The position numbers and the translations under genes were made by a program. A stretch of 11,459 bases of DNA from the NCBI GenBank assembly GCA_965365445.1, contig CBDUBS010000110.1, forward strand, positions 1 to 11,459. Direction: 5' to 3'. The notes below the pieces were generated by a model. The model was not told where the DNA came from, did no database searches, and worked only from the letters and a program-made list of their open reading frames with translations. The first letter of the stretch is position 1. Every line of letters starts with the position of its first letter. The stretch is from CBDUBS01 sp965365445. Its GTDB lineage: Bacteria; Bacteroidota; Rhodothermia; Rhodothermales; DASSAV01. Shown here piece by piece: positions 6,315 to 11,459 of this stretch.

Positions 6315-6776
6315 ATTTAACTGAATAGTTTTGCGCAAACCCTTATACTGGGTTGTATTATGCCTCCCGCTCCCGGCGGACCCGCACCCCGGCATCAGGC
6401 ATAAAATTTGGGCGACTATACCAGTGCAAACACTTCAATATTTCTTAACACGAGAGGTATTCTGTGTTGTAACCGTTTTGGTATTTTAGCGCACCCACCT
6501 ATCGCGATTTTTAAGGTTATGAAAAATCCGGTCGAAGCTGCAATCAAGACGATGTCGTTTGGCGCGGGGATAGTAGGGGTCATCGTGTTCATCGTCTTTC
6601 GCCTGCTGTAGCCGCCCGCCTTCGGGTGACGAACCGCCCGACGCGGGAGCGACAGAACGTTTCCTGCAAGATCCTCCCTCCGGCTGTTTCCCGGGCCGGT
6701 CAAAGGCCGTATCATGGAGCCGGCGCCCCCACGCGTTCAACCAGCGGGGGCCATCTCCTTTTCTCGTTGCCGGCTC
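6315..6776. other. Divergent intergenic region, AT-rich near the ggt end
   Basis: This stretch separates the divergent ggt and symporter genes and should contain both promoters. The part from about 6400 to 6530 is clearly richer in A and T than the flanking genes. A possible micropeptide gene lies at 6519-6611. Near the symporter, GCCCCC and GGGGGC (about 6725-6751) can form a 6-bp stem in the leader, followed by a pyrimidine-rich CTCCTTTTCTC. I could not identify a promoter with confidence: GTATAAGGGTTTGCG in the ggt leader (minus strand, 6330-6350) resembles parts of both sigma-70 and Bacteroidota -7 boxes but matches neither well. Confidence 0.55.
6519..6611 (+). CDS. Possible 30-residue single-span membrane peptide
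   Basis: The frame from the ATG at 6519 encodes 30 residues: a short amphipathic charged start (MKNPVEAAIK) and one long hydrophobic span with small residues (SFGAGIVGVIVFIVF), ending RLL. That is a well-formed small membrane protein, and a purine-rich TTAAGG sits just before the ATG, although closer than usual for a ribosome site. The same frame is open back to an ATG at 6408, but the extra 37 residues have no recognisable character. No family is recognised. It lies upstream of the symporter on the same strand, 165 bp away. It could equally be a chance frame in an intergenic region. Confidence 0.4.
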   Translation: MKNPVEAAIKTMSFGAGIVGVIVFIVFRLL

Positions 6777-8594
6777 ATGTATCTCGCACCCATCGACTGG
6801 CTCCTCATCGGGCTATATTTCGCGCTGTCGATCGGCATAGGCGTATACTACGCACGCCGGGCCGGAAAAAACACCTCGGAGTTTTTCCTCTCCGGCCGGA
6901 ACATGCCCTGGTGGCTGGCCGGCACCAGCATGGTCGCCACGACGTTCGCCGCCGACACGCCGCTGGCCGTTACCGAACTGGTGGCGCGTAACGGCATCGC
7001 GGGCAACTGGCTCTGGTGGAATTTTGCCTTCGGCGGCATGTTGACCGTGTTTTTCTTCGCTCGCCTGTGGCGCCGGAGCGGCGTCCTGACCGACGTGGAG
7101 TTCGTCGAGCTGCGGTACAGCGGCCGGGCGGCGGCGTGGCTTCGGGGCATCAAGGCGGTGTACTTCGGCCTGCTCATGAACGTCGTCATCATCGGCTGGG
7201 TGTCTCTGGCGATGGAAACGATCCTTCAGGCGCTGTTTCCGGACCTGGCGCTGTTCGGCCGCACCCGGTTTGCTTTCGCCGGACTCGAGTTCAGCGCCGC
7301 CCTGCTCGTCGTGGGGCTGCTGGTGCTCGTCGTGGCCGGGTATTCGCTCCTGTCGGGGTTATGGGGCGTTACGGTTACCGACGCGTTCCAGTTCGTGATC
7401 GCCATGACCGGCACGGTACTGCTGGCGGTGTACGCGCTGGATTTGCCCGGCATCGGGGGGCTCTCCGGCCTTCGGGCGCAGCTCCCCGACGCGACGTTCG
7501 ATATGCTGCCCACGCTGGGCGATGCGGCCTCCGGCGCCGGTGTGTTTGCCCTCTCGTCGCTGGCGTTCGTTGCGTACATCGGCGTGCAGTGGTGGTCCAG
7601 CTGGTATCCCGGCTCCGAGCCGGGCGGGGGCGGTTACGTAGCGCAGCGCATGATGAGCGCCCGCGACGAGAAGCACTCGCTGTTCGCCACGCTCTGGTTT
7701 ACCATCGCGCATTACTGCCTGAGGCCGTGGCCGTGGATCATCGTGGCCCTCGTTTCGCTCGTGCGCTACGGCCCCCTGGAGGACCCCCGGGTGGGGTACG
7801 TATTCGTCATGCGCGAGGCCCTGCCGGCCGGTATGCTGGGGCTGCTGCTGGCCGCCTTTCTGGCGGCGTTCATGAGCACCGTGGCGACACAGCTCAACTG
7901 GGGGACGTCCTACCTCGTCAACGACCTGTGGCGGCGGTTCGTCCGCCCCGATGCCGGAGAGCGGCATTACGTAGCCGTGGCGCGCGTGTGCACCTTTGCG
8001 CTCGGCTTCTTCAGCCTGCTCGTATCCTCCATGCTGGCCTCGATCAGCGCCGCGTGGGGCCTCGTCCTGACGGCCTCCGCCGGGCTCGGGCTCGTACTCA
8101 TCCTCCGGTGGGACTGGCGGCGCGTCAACGCCTGGAGAGAGCTCGCCGCCACGATCACCCCCATCGGCCTCGTCCTCCTGTCGGCTCTGCTGGGCTTCGC
8201 CGGAATCGAGTTCGGACCGCTCCGGGCCGAGTTCCCCAACAACCTGTTCGCCGTGGTGGGCATTACCACCGTGGTGTGGCTGGCGGCAACCTACCTTACC
8301 CCGCCGACGGACCGGACGGTGCTGGACCGGTTTTACCGCCGGATCCGGCCTGCCGGTCCGGGCTGGAAACCCATCGCCGGTGCGCACCCCGACGTGCAGC
8401 CGGACATGCGGCTGGGGGCGCTCGCCGCCGACTGGGCAGCCGGGGTGGCGCTCGTGTACGGCATCCTTTTCGGCACGGGATACCTGCTGTTCGGTGAAAC
8501 CACCGCCGCCGTCGCGAGTCTGACCCCGGCCGCTCTGTCGGCCTGGTTCCTGGTGCGCCACGTCGAGCGGCGCCGGCCGGACGGGCGCCCCTGA
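6777..8594 (+). CDS. Sodium:solute symporter (SSS family)
   Basis: This inner-membrane transporter of 605 residues should couple Na+ entry to uptake of an unknown small solute. It has many hydrophobic spans, about 13-14 by eye, including about 8-25, 172-192, 207-222, 301-326, 350-370, 403-423 and 462-478. Family features include the first helix followed by the cytoplasmic ARRAGKNTSEFFLSGRNMPWW block (26-46), then MVATTFAADTPLAV (52-65), where the first sodium-site helix runs. Later come GLWGVTVTDAFQF (194-206) and FMSTVATQLNWGTSYLVNDLWRR (365-387), with the Ser/Thr residues expected at the Na2 site. I chose the ATG at 6777 because the first helix begins eight residues later; the upstream ATG at 6714 adds 21 proline-rich residues. 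The long form with an extra hydrophilic loop (about 509-550) and late helices is common in Bacteroidota. The GroES-like gene follows after 29 bp. Confidence 0.92.
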   Translation: MYLAPIDWLLIGLYFALSIGIGVYYARRAGKNTSEFFLSGRNMPWWLAGTSMVATTFAADTPLAVTELVARNGIAGNWLWWNFAFGGMLTVFFFARLWRRSGVLTDVEFVELRYSGRAAAWLRGIKAVYFGLLMNVVIIGWVSLAMETILQALFPDLALFGRTRFAFAGLEFSAALLVVGLLVLVVAGYSLLSGLWGVTVTDAFQFVIAMTGTVLLAVYALDLPGIGGLSGLRAQLPDATFDMLPTLGDAASGAGVFALSSLAFVAYIGVQWWSSWYPGSEPGGGGYVAQRMMSARDEKHSLFATLWFTIAHYCLRPWPWIIVALVSLVRYGPLEDPRVGYVFVMREALPAGMLGLLLAAFLAAFMSTVATQLNWGTSYLVNDLWRRFVRPDAGERHYVAVARVCTFALGFFSLLVSSMLASISAAWGLVLTASAGLGLVLILRWDWRRVNAWRELAATITPIGLVLLSALLGFAGIEFGPLRAEFPNNLFAVVGITTVVWLAATYLTPPTDRTVLDRFYRRIRPAGPGWKPIAGAHPDVQPDMRLGALAADWAAGVALVYGILFGTGYLLFGETTAAVASLTPAALSAWFLVRHVERRRPDGRP

Positions 8595-8623
8595 CCGGCC
8601 TCCGACCCCTATCCCTTTGCGTC

Positions 8624-9019
8624 ATGAATGAACTGATCCTTGTTGGAGACCGGGTGCTGGTTCTGCCCGACGACGGCGAACGCCAGACCAAAACCGGCCT
8701 GTATCTACCGGCCACCGTCATCGAGCGGGACCGCGTCGGCTCCGGCCATGTCATCCGGCTGGGGCCGGGTTACATCCTGCCCAACCCGGAGTACACGGAG
8801 GATGAACCCTGGGCCGCCGAGCGCAAAGCCGTGCGGTACCTCCCGCTGCAAGCGCGCTCCGGCGACTATGCGTTCTACCTCCGCAAGGATGCCGTGGAGA
8901 TCACGTTCGAGGGGAAGAACTACATCATCATCCCACACCATGCCATTCTGGCGCTCGTGCGCTCGGATGCCGGAGACATCCTGAACAAGATCGACGGCCT
9001 GGACGACCTGTTCACCTGA
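8624..9019 (+). CDS. Divergent GroES-like (Cpn10) protein
   Basis: The 131-residue product matches the GroES fold in outline. The start LILVGDRVLVLPDDGERQTKTGLYLP (4-29) parallels the GroES N-terminal strand and mobile loop, with GLYLP where classical GroES has G-I-V-L. GHVIRLGPG (41-49) parallels the G-x-V-x-x-V-G-x-G strand. RSGDYAFYLRKDAVEITFEGKNYIIIPHHAILALV (78-112) parallels the VGD...V......Y.I....DILA-V end. It is about 30 residues longer than usual, through an insertion at about 50-77 (PNPEYTEDEPWAAERK) and a C-terminal tail (113-131). No GroEL is adjacent. GroES caps GroEL in the cytoplasm; whether this paralogue still binds GroEL, or has a structural or specialised role, cannot be read from sequence. 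It probably shares the symporter transcript, with 29 bp between them. Confidence 0.82.
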   Translation: MNELILVGDRVLVLPDDGERQTKTGLYLPATVIERDRVGSGHVIRLGPGYILPNPEYTEDEPWAAERKAVRYLPLQARSGDYAFYLRKDAVEITFEGKNYIIIPHHAILALVRSDAGDILNKIDGLDDLFT

Positions 9020-9036
9020 CGAAGGATAGCCGCTCA

Positions 9037-9124
9037 CGTCATCCCGGCCCGCTTGTGCTCGTTATCCCGACCCGCTTTTGCTCGTCATCCCGACCCCTTT
9101 TCTCGTTATCCTTCGCATTTACCA
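9037..9124 (+). repeat. Short tandem array of CGTCATCCCG-type units
   Basis: Four units start CGTCATCCCG or CGTTATCC at 9037, 9060, 9083 and 9104, with lengths of 23, 23, 21 and 21 bp. The first two read CGTCATCCCGGCCCGCTT and CGTTATCCCGACCCGCTT before a T/G-rich end. The fourth is degenerate (CGTTATCCTTCGC). The series runs straight into the outer end of the hairpin repeat at 9125. This is the mirror image of the situation at 3252-3397: an array abutting the outer end of an element, but with a different unit body. Confidence 0.8.
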
Positions 9125-9269
9125 CGTCATCCCGGCCCCTCCCTCCAACGGAGGGAGGTGAGCCGGGATCTCATAAGGCATGGATGAAGCCCTGAACACA
9201 AAGGCCGTGATGAAGCCCTTATGAGATCCCGCGTCGAGCCTGTCCCGCAAGGCGGGGTGCGGGATGACC
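9125..9269. repeat. Paired-hairpin intergenic repeat, copy 2
   Basis: The left arm has outer stem ATCCCGGC/GCCGGGAT (9129-9136 with 9162-9169) and a 9-bp inner stem CCTCCCTCC/GGAGGGAGG with an AAC loop (9138-9146 with 9150-9158). The right arm has stem ATCCCGC/GCGGGAT (9226-9232 with 9259-9265) and an inner CCCGC/GCGGG stem with an AAG loop (9244-9248 with 9252-9256). The arms face each other through GGGATCTCATAAGG (9165-9178) and its perfect inverted copy CCTTATGAGATCCC (9217-9230), across a 38-base spacer that contains GATGAAGCCCT twice. The organisation is the same as copy 1, but apex and spacer differ, so ends and inner motif are conserved while the tips vary. Confidence 0.88.
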
Positions 9270-9278
9270 TGTTTATGT

Positions 9279-9311
9279 GCGGGATGACGTTTTGAGTGAG
9301 CGTCATCCCGC
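9279..9311. repeat. Perfect 11-bp stem-loop made of repeat ends
   Basis: GCGGGATGACG (9279-9289) and CGTCATCCCGC (9301-9311) are perfect inverted copies around an 11-base loop (TTTTGAGTGAG). It consists of two outer ends of the hairpin repeat placed back to back, with no T-run after the stem. It may help end transcription of the symporter/GroES-like unit, but that is inference. Confidence 0.75.
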
Positions 9312-9322
9312 CCCTGTTTGTA

Positions 9323-9367
9323 CGTCATCCCGGCCCCCGAGCCGGGATCTCATAAGGCATGGATGAA
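9323..9367 (+). repeat. Single-arm copy of the hairpin repeat
   Basis: One arm only: CGTCATCCCGGC, apex CCCCGA, GCCGGGAT (9327-9334 with 9341-9348), then CTCATAAGGCATGGATGAA, which matches the left arm and spacer start of copy 2. The opposite arm is absent. It is flanked by a 19-bp direct repeat (CGCCCCTGTTTGTACGTCA at 9309-9327 and 9388-9406, starts 79 bp apart), so the segment was probably duplicated or inserted locally. Confidence 0.8.
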
Positions 9368-9412
9368 CCCTTTGGCTACGTCATCCCCGCCCCTGTTTGT
9401 ACGTCACTCCGG

Positions 9413-9617
9413 CGCCGACCGGCTGCCTGCGGCACGCAGGGTACTGCTCTCTCTTTCAGAGGGTTGCTAGATAAATCATACTGGATAATTAGTTTATCAA
9501 GCCTAATTTTATTAACCCGTTGAACGTTTTAGGTTTGTTGCGTTAATTTAGAAACTACCGGGTTTTCCTTAGGGTATATTCCCGGCGCTCTCTTGAAGTA
9601 GCCTTCTCGGTTGACCT
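9413..9617 (+). promoter_or_regulatory. AT-rich leader and candidate promoter for the kinase-regulator pair
   Basis: Base composition drops sharply to AT-rich between about 9465 and 9560, unlike the repeats before and the coding region after. Two promoter readings are possible. TAGGTTTG (9530-9537) matches the Bacteroidota -7 pattern TAnnTTTG, but I see no good TTTG about 20 bp upstream. Alternatively, TTGAAC (9520-9525) and TTAATT (9543-9548) are 17 bp apart, like a sigma-70 pair. The exact start site is undecided. No Shine-Dalgarno motif stands before the ATG at 9618. Confidence 0.35.
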
Positions 9618-10691
9618 ATGAGTACGCCGTGGAACGAATCCGCGCCTGCGCAAGCCGAGGACGGCGCGGCAGCCCTCTGTGCGGCGGGCGGCCCCTCCGT
9701 GGATCACCTCCGGCTGCACGACGAGTTCGAGCGGGTGGCGGGGCTGGGCAGCTTCCACTGGAACCCGGCCAACGACCGGGTATTCTGGTCCGAAGGAGCG
9801 TACCGCATTTTCGGTTTCTGCCCCCGTCGTTTCCACCCGACGCTCGCGGACTTTTACGACATCATCCCGGAGGCGGAGCACGCCCGGCTGTCGGAGGTCA
9901 TACACAGGCTGCACGAGGGCCGCGACGTAGAACCCTGGGAGATGACGGTCGTCCGGCCCGACGGGGAAACCAGAAAAGTGCTCGCCCGCAGCCGGGTCGT
10001 CCGGGAGGACGGCCCGCACTGGATCATAGGCACCCTGCAAGACGTAACGGAGCAGCGCCGGCTGGAACGGCAGCTCATCGAGGCGGAGGAAACCGAGCGG
10101 CAACGGCTCGGCAGCGAGCTGCACGACGGACTGGCGCAGGTGCTGGCCGCCACGGATTACCTGTGCCAGGCGTTCATGACCCGCCACGCCCCGGAGGACT
10201 CCCCCCTGCGAACGGACGCGCTGGAAATCAGGGAACTGATCCATGCGGCCCTCGATACGGCAAAGGGGCTCTCCCGAAGGCTGTTGCCCGTCGATCTGGA
10301 ACGATTCGGCTTCATCGAAGGCCTCCGGGGCCTTGCGCATCATTTCAGCAAGGTTTACACTGTTCATTGCAGGCTTACCGTTTTATCACCTCAGATCGAT
10401 CTCGAATCTACGGTTGCCCTTCACATGTACCGAATTGCCCAGGAAGCGGTGCAAAATGCCATTCGCCACGGCAAGGCCCGGCATATCGAGCTGGTACTCG
10501 GGTTGGAATCGTCGTCGGTGTCGCTGGCCGTCCTCGACGACGGAACGGGTATCGGGGAGATTGCGGAGGCGCGGATCAGGGGAGGACTGGGCCTGAGCAC
10601 GATGATGCTCCGGGCCCGGCTGATCGGCGCGACGCTGCATATCGCCAACAGACCGGAAGGAGGCGTCTCGGTTCACTGTAGACTACCGTGA
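9618..10691 (+). CDS. Soluble PAS-domain sensor histidine kinase, NarL-partner type (HisKA_3)
   Basis: This 357-residue cytoplasmic kinase autophosphorylates on histidine and should pass phosphate to the regulator encoded next to it. A PAS domain covers about 36-146 (FERVAGLGSFHWNPANDRVFWSEGAYRIFGF, then GTLQDVTEQRRLE), of the kind that starts with a PAS fold-3-like W-S-E-G motif. The HisKA_3 dimerisation domain follows at about 158-225, with the H-box R-Q-R-L-G-S-E-L-H-D-G-L-A-Q and phosphoacceptor His169. The HATPase domain spans about 263-357, with the N-box EAVQNAIRHG (Asn280), G1 LDDGTGIG (306-313) and G2 GGLGLSTM (322-329). No signal peptide or transmembrane helix is visible, so the stimulus is presumably intracellular. 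Start and stop are clean, with all catalytic motifs present. The regulator gene follows after 34 bp. Confidence 0.94.
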   Translation: MSTPWNESAPAQAEDGAAALCAAGGPSVDHLRLHDEFERVAGLGSFHWNPANDRVFWSEGAYRIFGFCPRRFHPTLADFYDIIPEAEHARLSEVIHRLHEGRDVEPWEMTVVRPDGETRKVLARSRVVREDGPHWIIGTLQDVTEQRRLERQLIEAEETERQRLGSELHDGLAQVLAATDYLCQAFMTRHAPEDSPLRTDALEIRELIHAALDTAKGLSRRLLPVDLERFGFIEGLRGLAHHFSKVYTVHCRLTVLSPQIDLESTVALHMYRIAQEAVQNAIRHGKARHIELVLGLESSSVSLAVLDDGTGIGEIAEARIRGGLGLSTMMLRARLIGATLHIANRPEGGVSVHCRLP

Positions 10692-10725
10692 GAGGTGGGA
10701 CCGCTTCATACACCCGGGAGCACCC

Positions 10726-11406
10726 ATGATGGCCGAACGGAAGAAAATACTCGTAGTGGACGACCACCCGCTGCTGCGGCAGGGACTGGCGCGGCTGATC
10801 GACGACACCCCCGATCTGCAAACGTGCGCCGAAGCCGCCACGGCGGAGGAAACGCTGGAGGCCGCCCGGCGGCTGCGCCCGGACCTCGCGCTCGTGGACA
10901 TACGGCTGGGAAAAGAGGACGGGATGGCGCTCGTCCGGCGCCTCCGGGCGGAGCATGGCGACATCGCCGTGCTCGTACTTACCTATTTCGAGGACCCCGT
11001 GCTGCTCAAGCAGTCCTTCGAAGCCGGCGCGGGAGGCTTCATGACGAAATCGGAGTCGCCCTCGGACGTGCTGCGTGCCATCCGGCGGGTGCTGGAAGGC
11101 CATACCTTCATCAGCGAGCGCATGATGAATTCCGTGGCGGATATCATGGCGGGCTCGCCGGCCGCGCCCCACACACCGGGGCGGCTGACCGACCGGGAGA
11201 ACCAGATCCTCGAACTCATCGGGCAGGGCCTGCCGCCCCGGCAGATCGCAGAGAGGCTGTTCCTGAGCGTCCATACGGTGCATTCGCACCGGGAGAGCCT
11301 GAAAAAGAAACTCGGGCTGGCCGCCACGTCCGATCTGCACCAGTTTGCGGCGCAGTGGGTTGCCGACAGGCGAACGGCGGGTAAGCCGCCGAACGACCTT
11401 ACGTAA
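10726..11406 (+). CDS. NarL/FixJ-type response regulator (REC + LuxR HTH)
   Basis: This 226-residue DNA-binding regulator should be the partner of the upstream kinase. The receiver domain (about 5-125) has the acidic pair Asp12-Asp13 in VVDDHPLLRQG, the phosphoacceptor Asp58 in ALVDIRLG, the Thr86 switch in LVLTYFED and the conserved Lys108 in GGFMTKSESPSDVL. A LuxR-type helix-turn-helix covers about 153-212 (LTDRENQILELIGQG, then IAERLFLSVHTVHSH). The last 14 residues are a polar tail. The start is one of two adjacent ATGs (10726 or 10729), with GGGAG five bases before the first, which favours 10726. Target genes cannot be inferred. Confidence 0.95.
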   Translation: MMAERKKILVVDDHPLLRQGLARLIDDTPDLQTCAEAATAEETLEAARRLRPDLALVDIRLGKEDGMALVRRLRAEHGDIAVLVLTYFEDPVLLKQSFEAGAGGFMTKSESPSDVLRAIRRVLEGHTFISERMMNSVADIMAGSPAAPHTPGRLTDRENQILELIGQGLPPRQIAERLFLSVHTVHSHRESLKKKLGLAATSDLHQFAAQWVADRRTAGKPPNDLT

Positions 11407-11415
11407 CCGGCGGCT

Positions 11416-11459
11416 TCAGGCGGCCCGGCGCAGCCAGGCGGTGGCTTGTTCGAGGCGTT
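11416..11459 (-). CDS. Possible C-terminal end of a minus-strand gene (cut by right edge)
   Basis: In one minus-strand frame the last bases read R-L-E-Q-A-T-A-W-L-R-R-A-A and stop at 11416-11418. The composition is like a helical C-terminus and the strand would be convergent with the response regulator gene. Only 14 codons are visible, so this is no more than a suggestion and no family can be named. Confidence 0.25.
   Translation of the reverse strand, partial: RLEQATAWLRRAA

Noticed and set aside
5133..6320. 395-residue open frame on the plus strand opposite ggt
   Set aside because: It mirrors the ggt coding frame, is rich in Arg, Gly, Pro and His as expected of a GC-rich antisense shadow, and shows no domain. 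The minus-strand frame has all gamma-glutamyltransferase motifs.
6315..6395. Upstream ATG (6395) as start of the gamma-glutamyltransferase
   Set aside because: It would place 27 hydrophilic residues before the signal segment and spoil the lipoprotein export signal; the ATG at 6314 or 6302 fits better.
7016..8497. 493-residue plus-strand frame within the symporter
   Set aside because: It is a +1-type shadow dominated by Arg, Gly, Ala and Pro; the in-frame transporter has the helices and family motifs.
7359..8561. 400-residue open frame on the minus strand opposite the symporter
   Set aside because: Its composition is low-complexity shadow (many G, R, P, H, E), with no domain, while the plus strand encodes a clear transporter.
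9611..10681. 356-residue plus-strand frame overlapping the kinase
   Set aside because: It overlaps the kinase in another frame, is Arg/Gly/Pro-rich, and has no motif; the kinase frame has H, N, G1 and G2 boxes.
1..11459. tRNA, rRNA, transposase or phage genes
   Set aside because: I looked across both strands and saw no cloverleaf-like sequence, ribosomal RNA stretch, transposase or integrase motif.

Overview
The window is GC-rich and codes densely on both strands. It most likely comes from a Bacteroidota or Rhodothermota/Balneolota-type bacterium. The evidence is a SusC-type TonB-dependent receptor with an STN domain next to a FecR-type anti-sigma factor, plus a DUF3078 outer-membrane protein, which are families typical of that group. 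Strong Shine-Dalgarno sequences are also mostly missing. The genus cannot be read from the sequence.

Layout. Positions 1-1958 (minus strand) hold a surface-signalling and uptake pair: fecR (GTG start) followed 43 bp later by the receptor, which runs off the left edge. No ECF sigma gene lies next to it. A divergent region of about 310 bp (1959-2271) contains a perfect 16-bp AT-rich palindrome and leads into a plus-strand, membrane-anchored SleB-like cell-wall hydrolase (2272-3015). The convergent gap 3016-3451 is filled with repeats. Next come two minus-strand envelope genes, a DUF3078 protein (3452-4402) and, upstream of it, a gamma-glutamyltransferase lipoprotein (4503-6314). The gap 6315-6776 is AT-rich near its start and holds a possible 30-residue membrane peptide. 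On the plus strand a sodium:solute symporter (6777-8594) is followed after 29 bp by an atypical, GroEL-less GroES-like protein (8624-9019). A second repeat block (9037-9406) and an AT-rich promoter-like stretch precede a soluble PAS histidine kinase (9618-10691) and a NarL-type response regulator (10726-11406). The last bases probably hold the C-terminus of a minus-strand gene.

How the genes fit together. Three gene sets look like functional or transcriptional units: fecR-receptor (signal-responsive outer-membrane import), symporter-GroES-like, and kinase-regulator. The gamma-glutamyltransferase, the DUF3078 protein and the SleB-like enzyme are envelope proteins with no obvious common pathway.

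The most unusual content is non-coding. A family of paired-hairpin repeats (outer ends CGTCATCCCG, inner ends GGGATCTCATAAGG) occurs at two loci about 6 kb apart, with single arms, a truncated fragment, and short tandem arrays that appear to grow from its CGTCATCCCG end. No known defence system, CRISPR array, prophage, IS transposase or RNA gene was seen.
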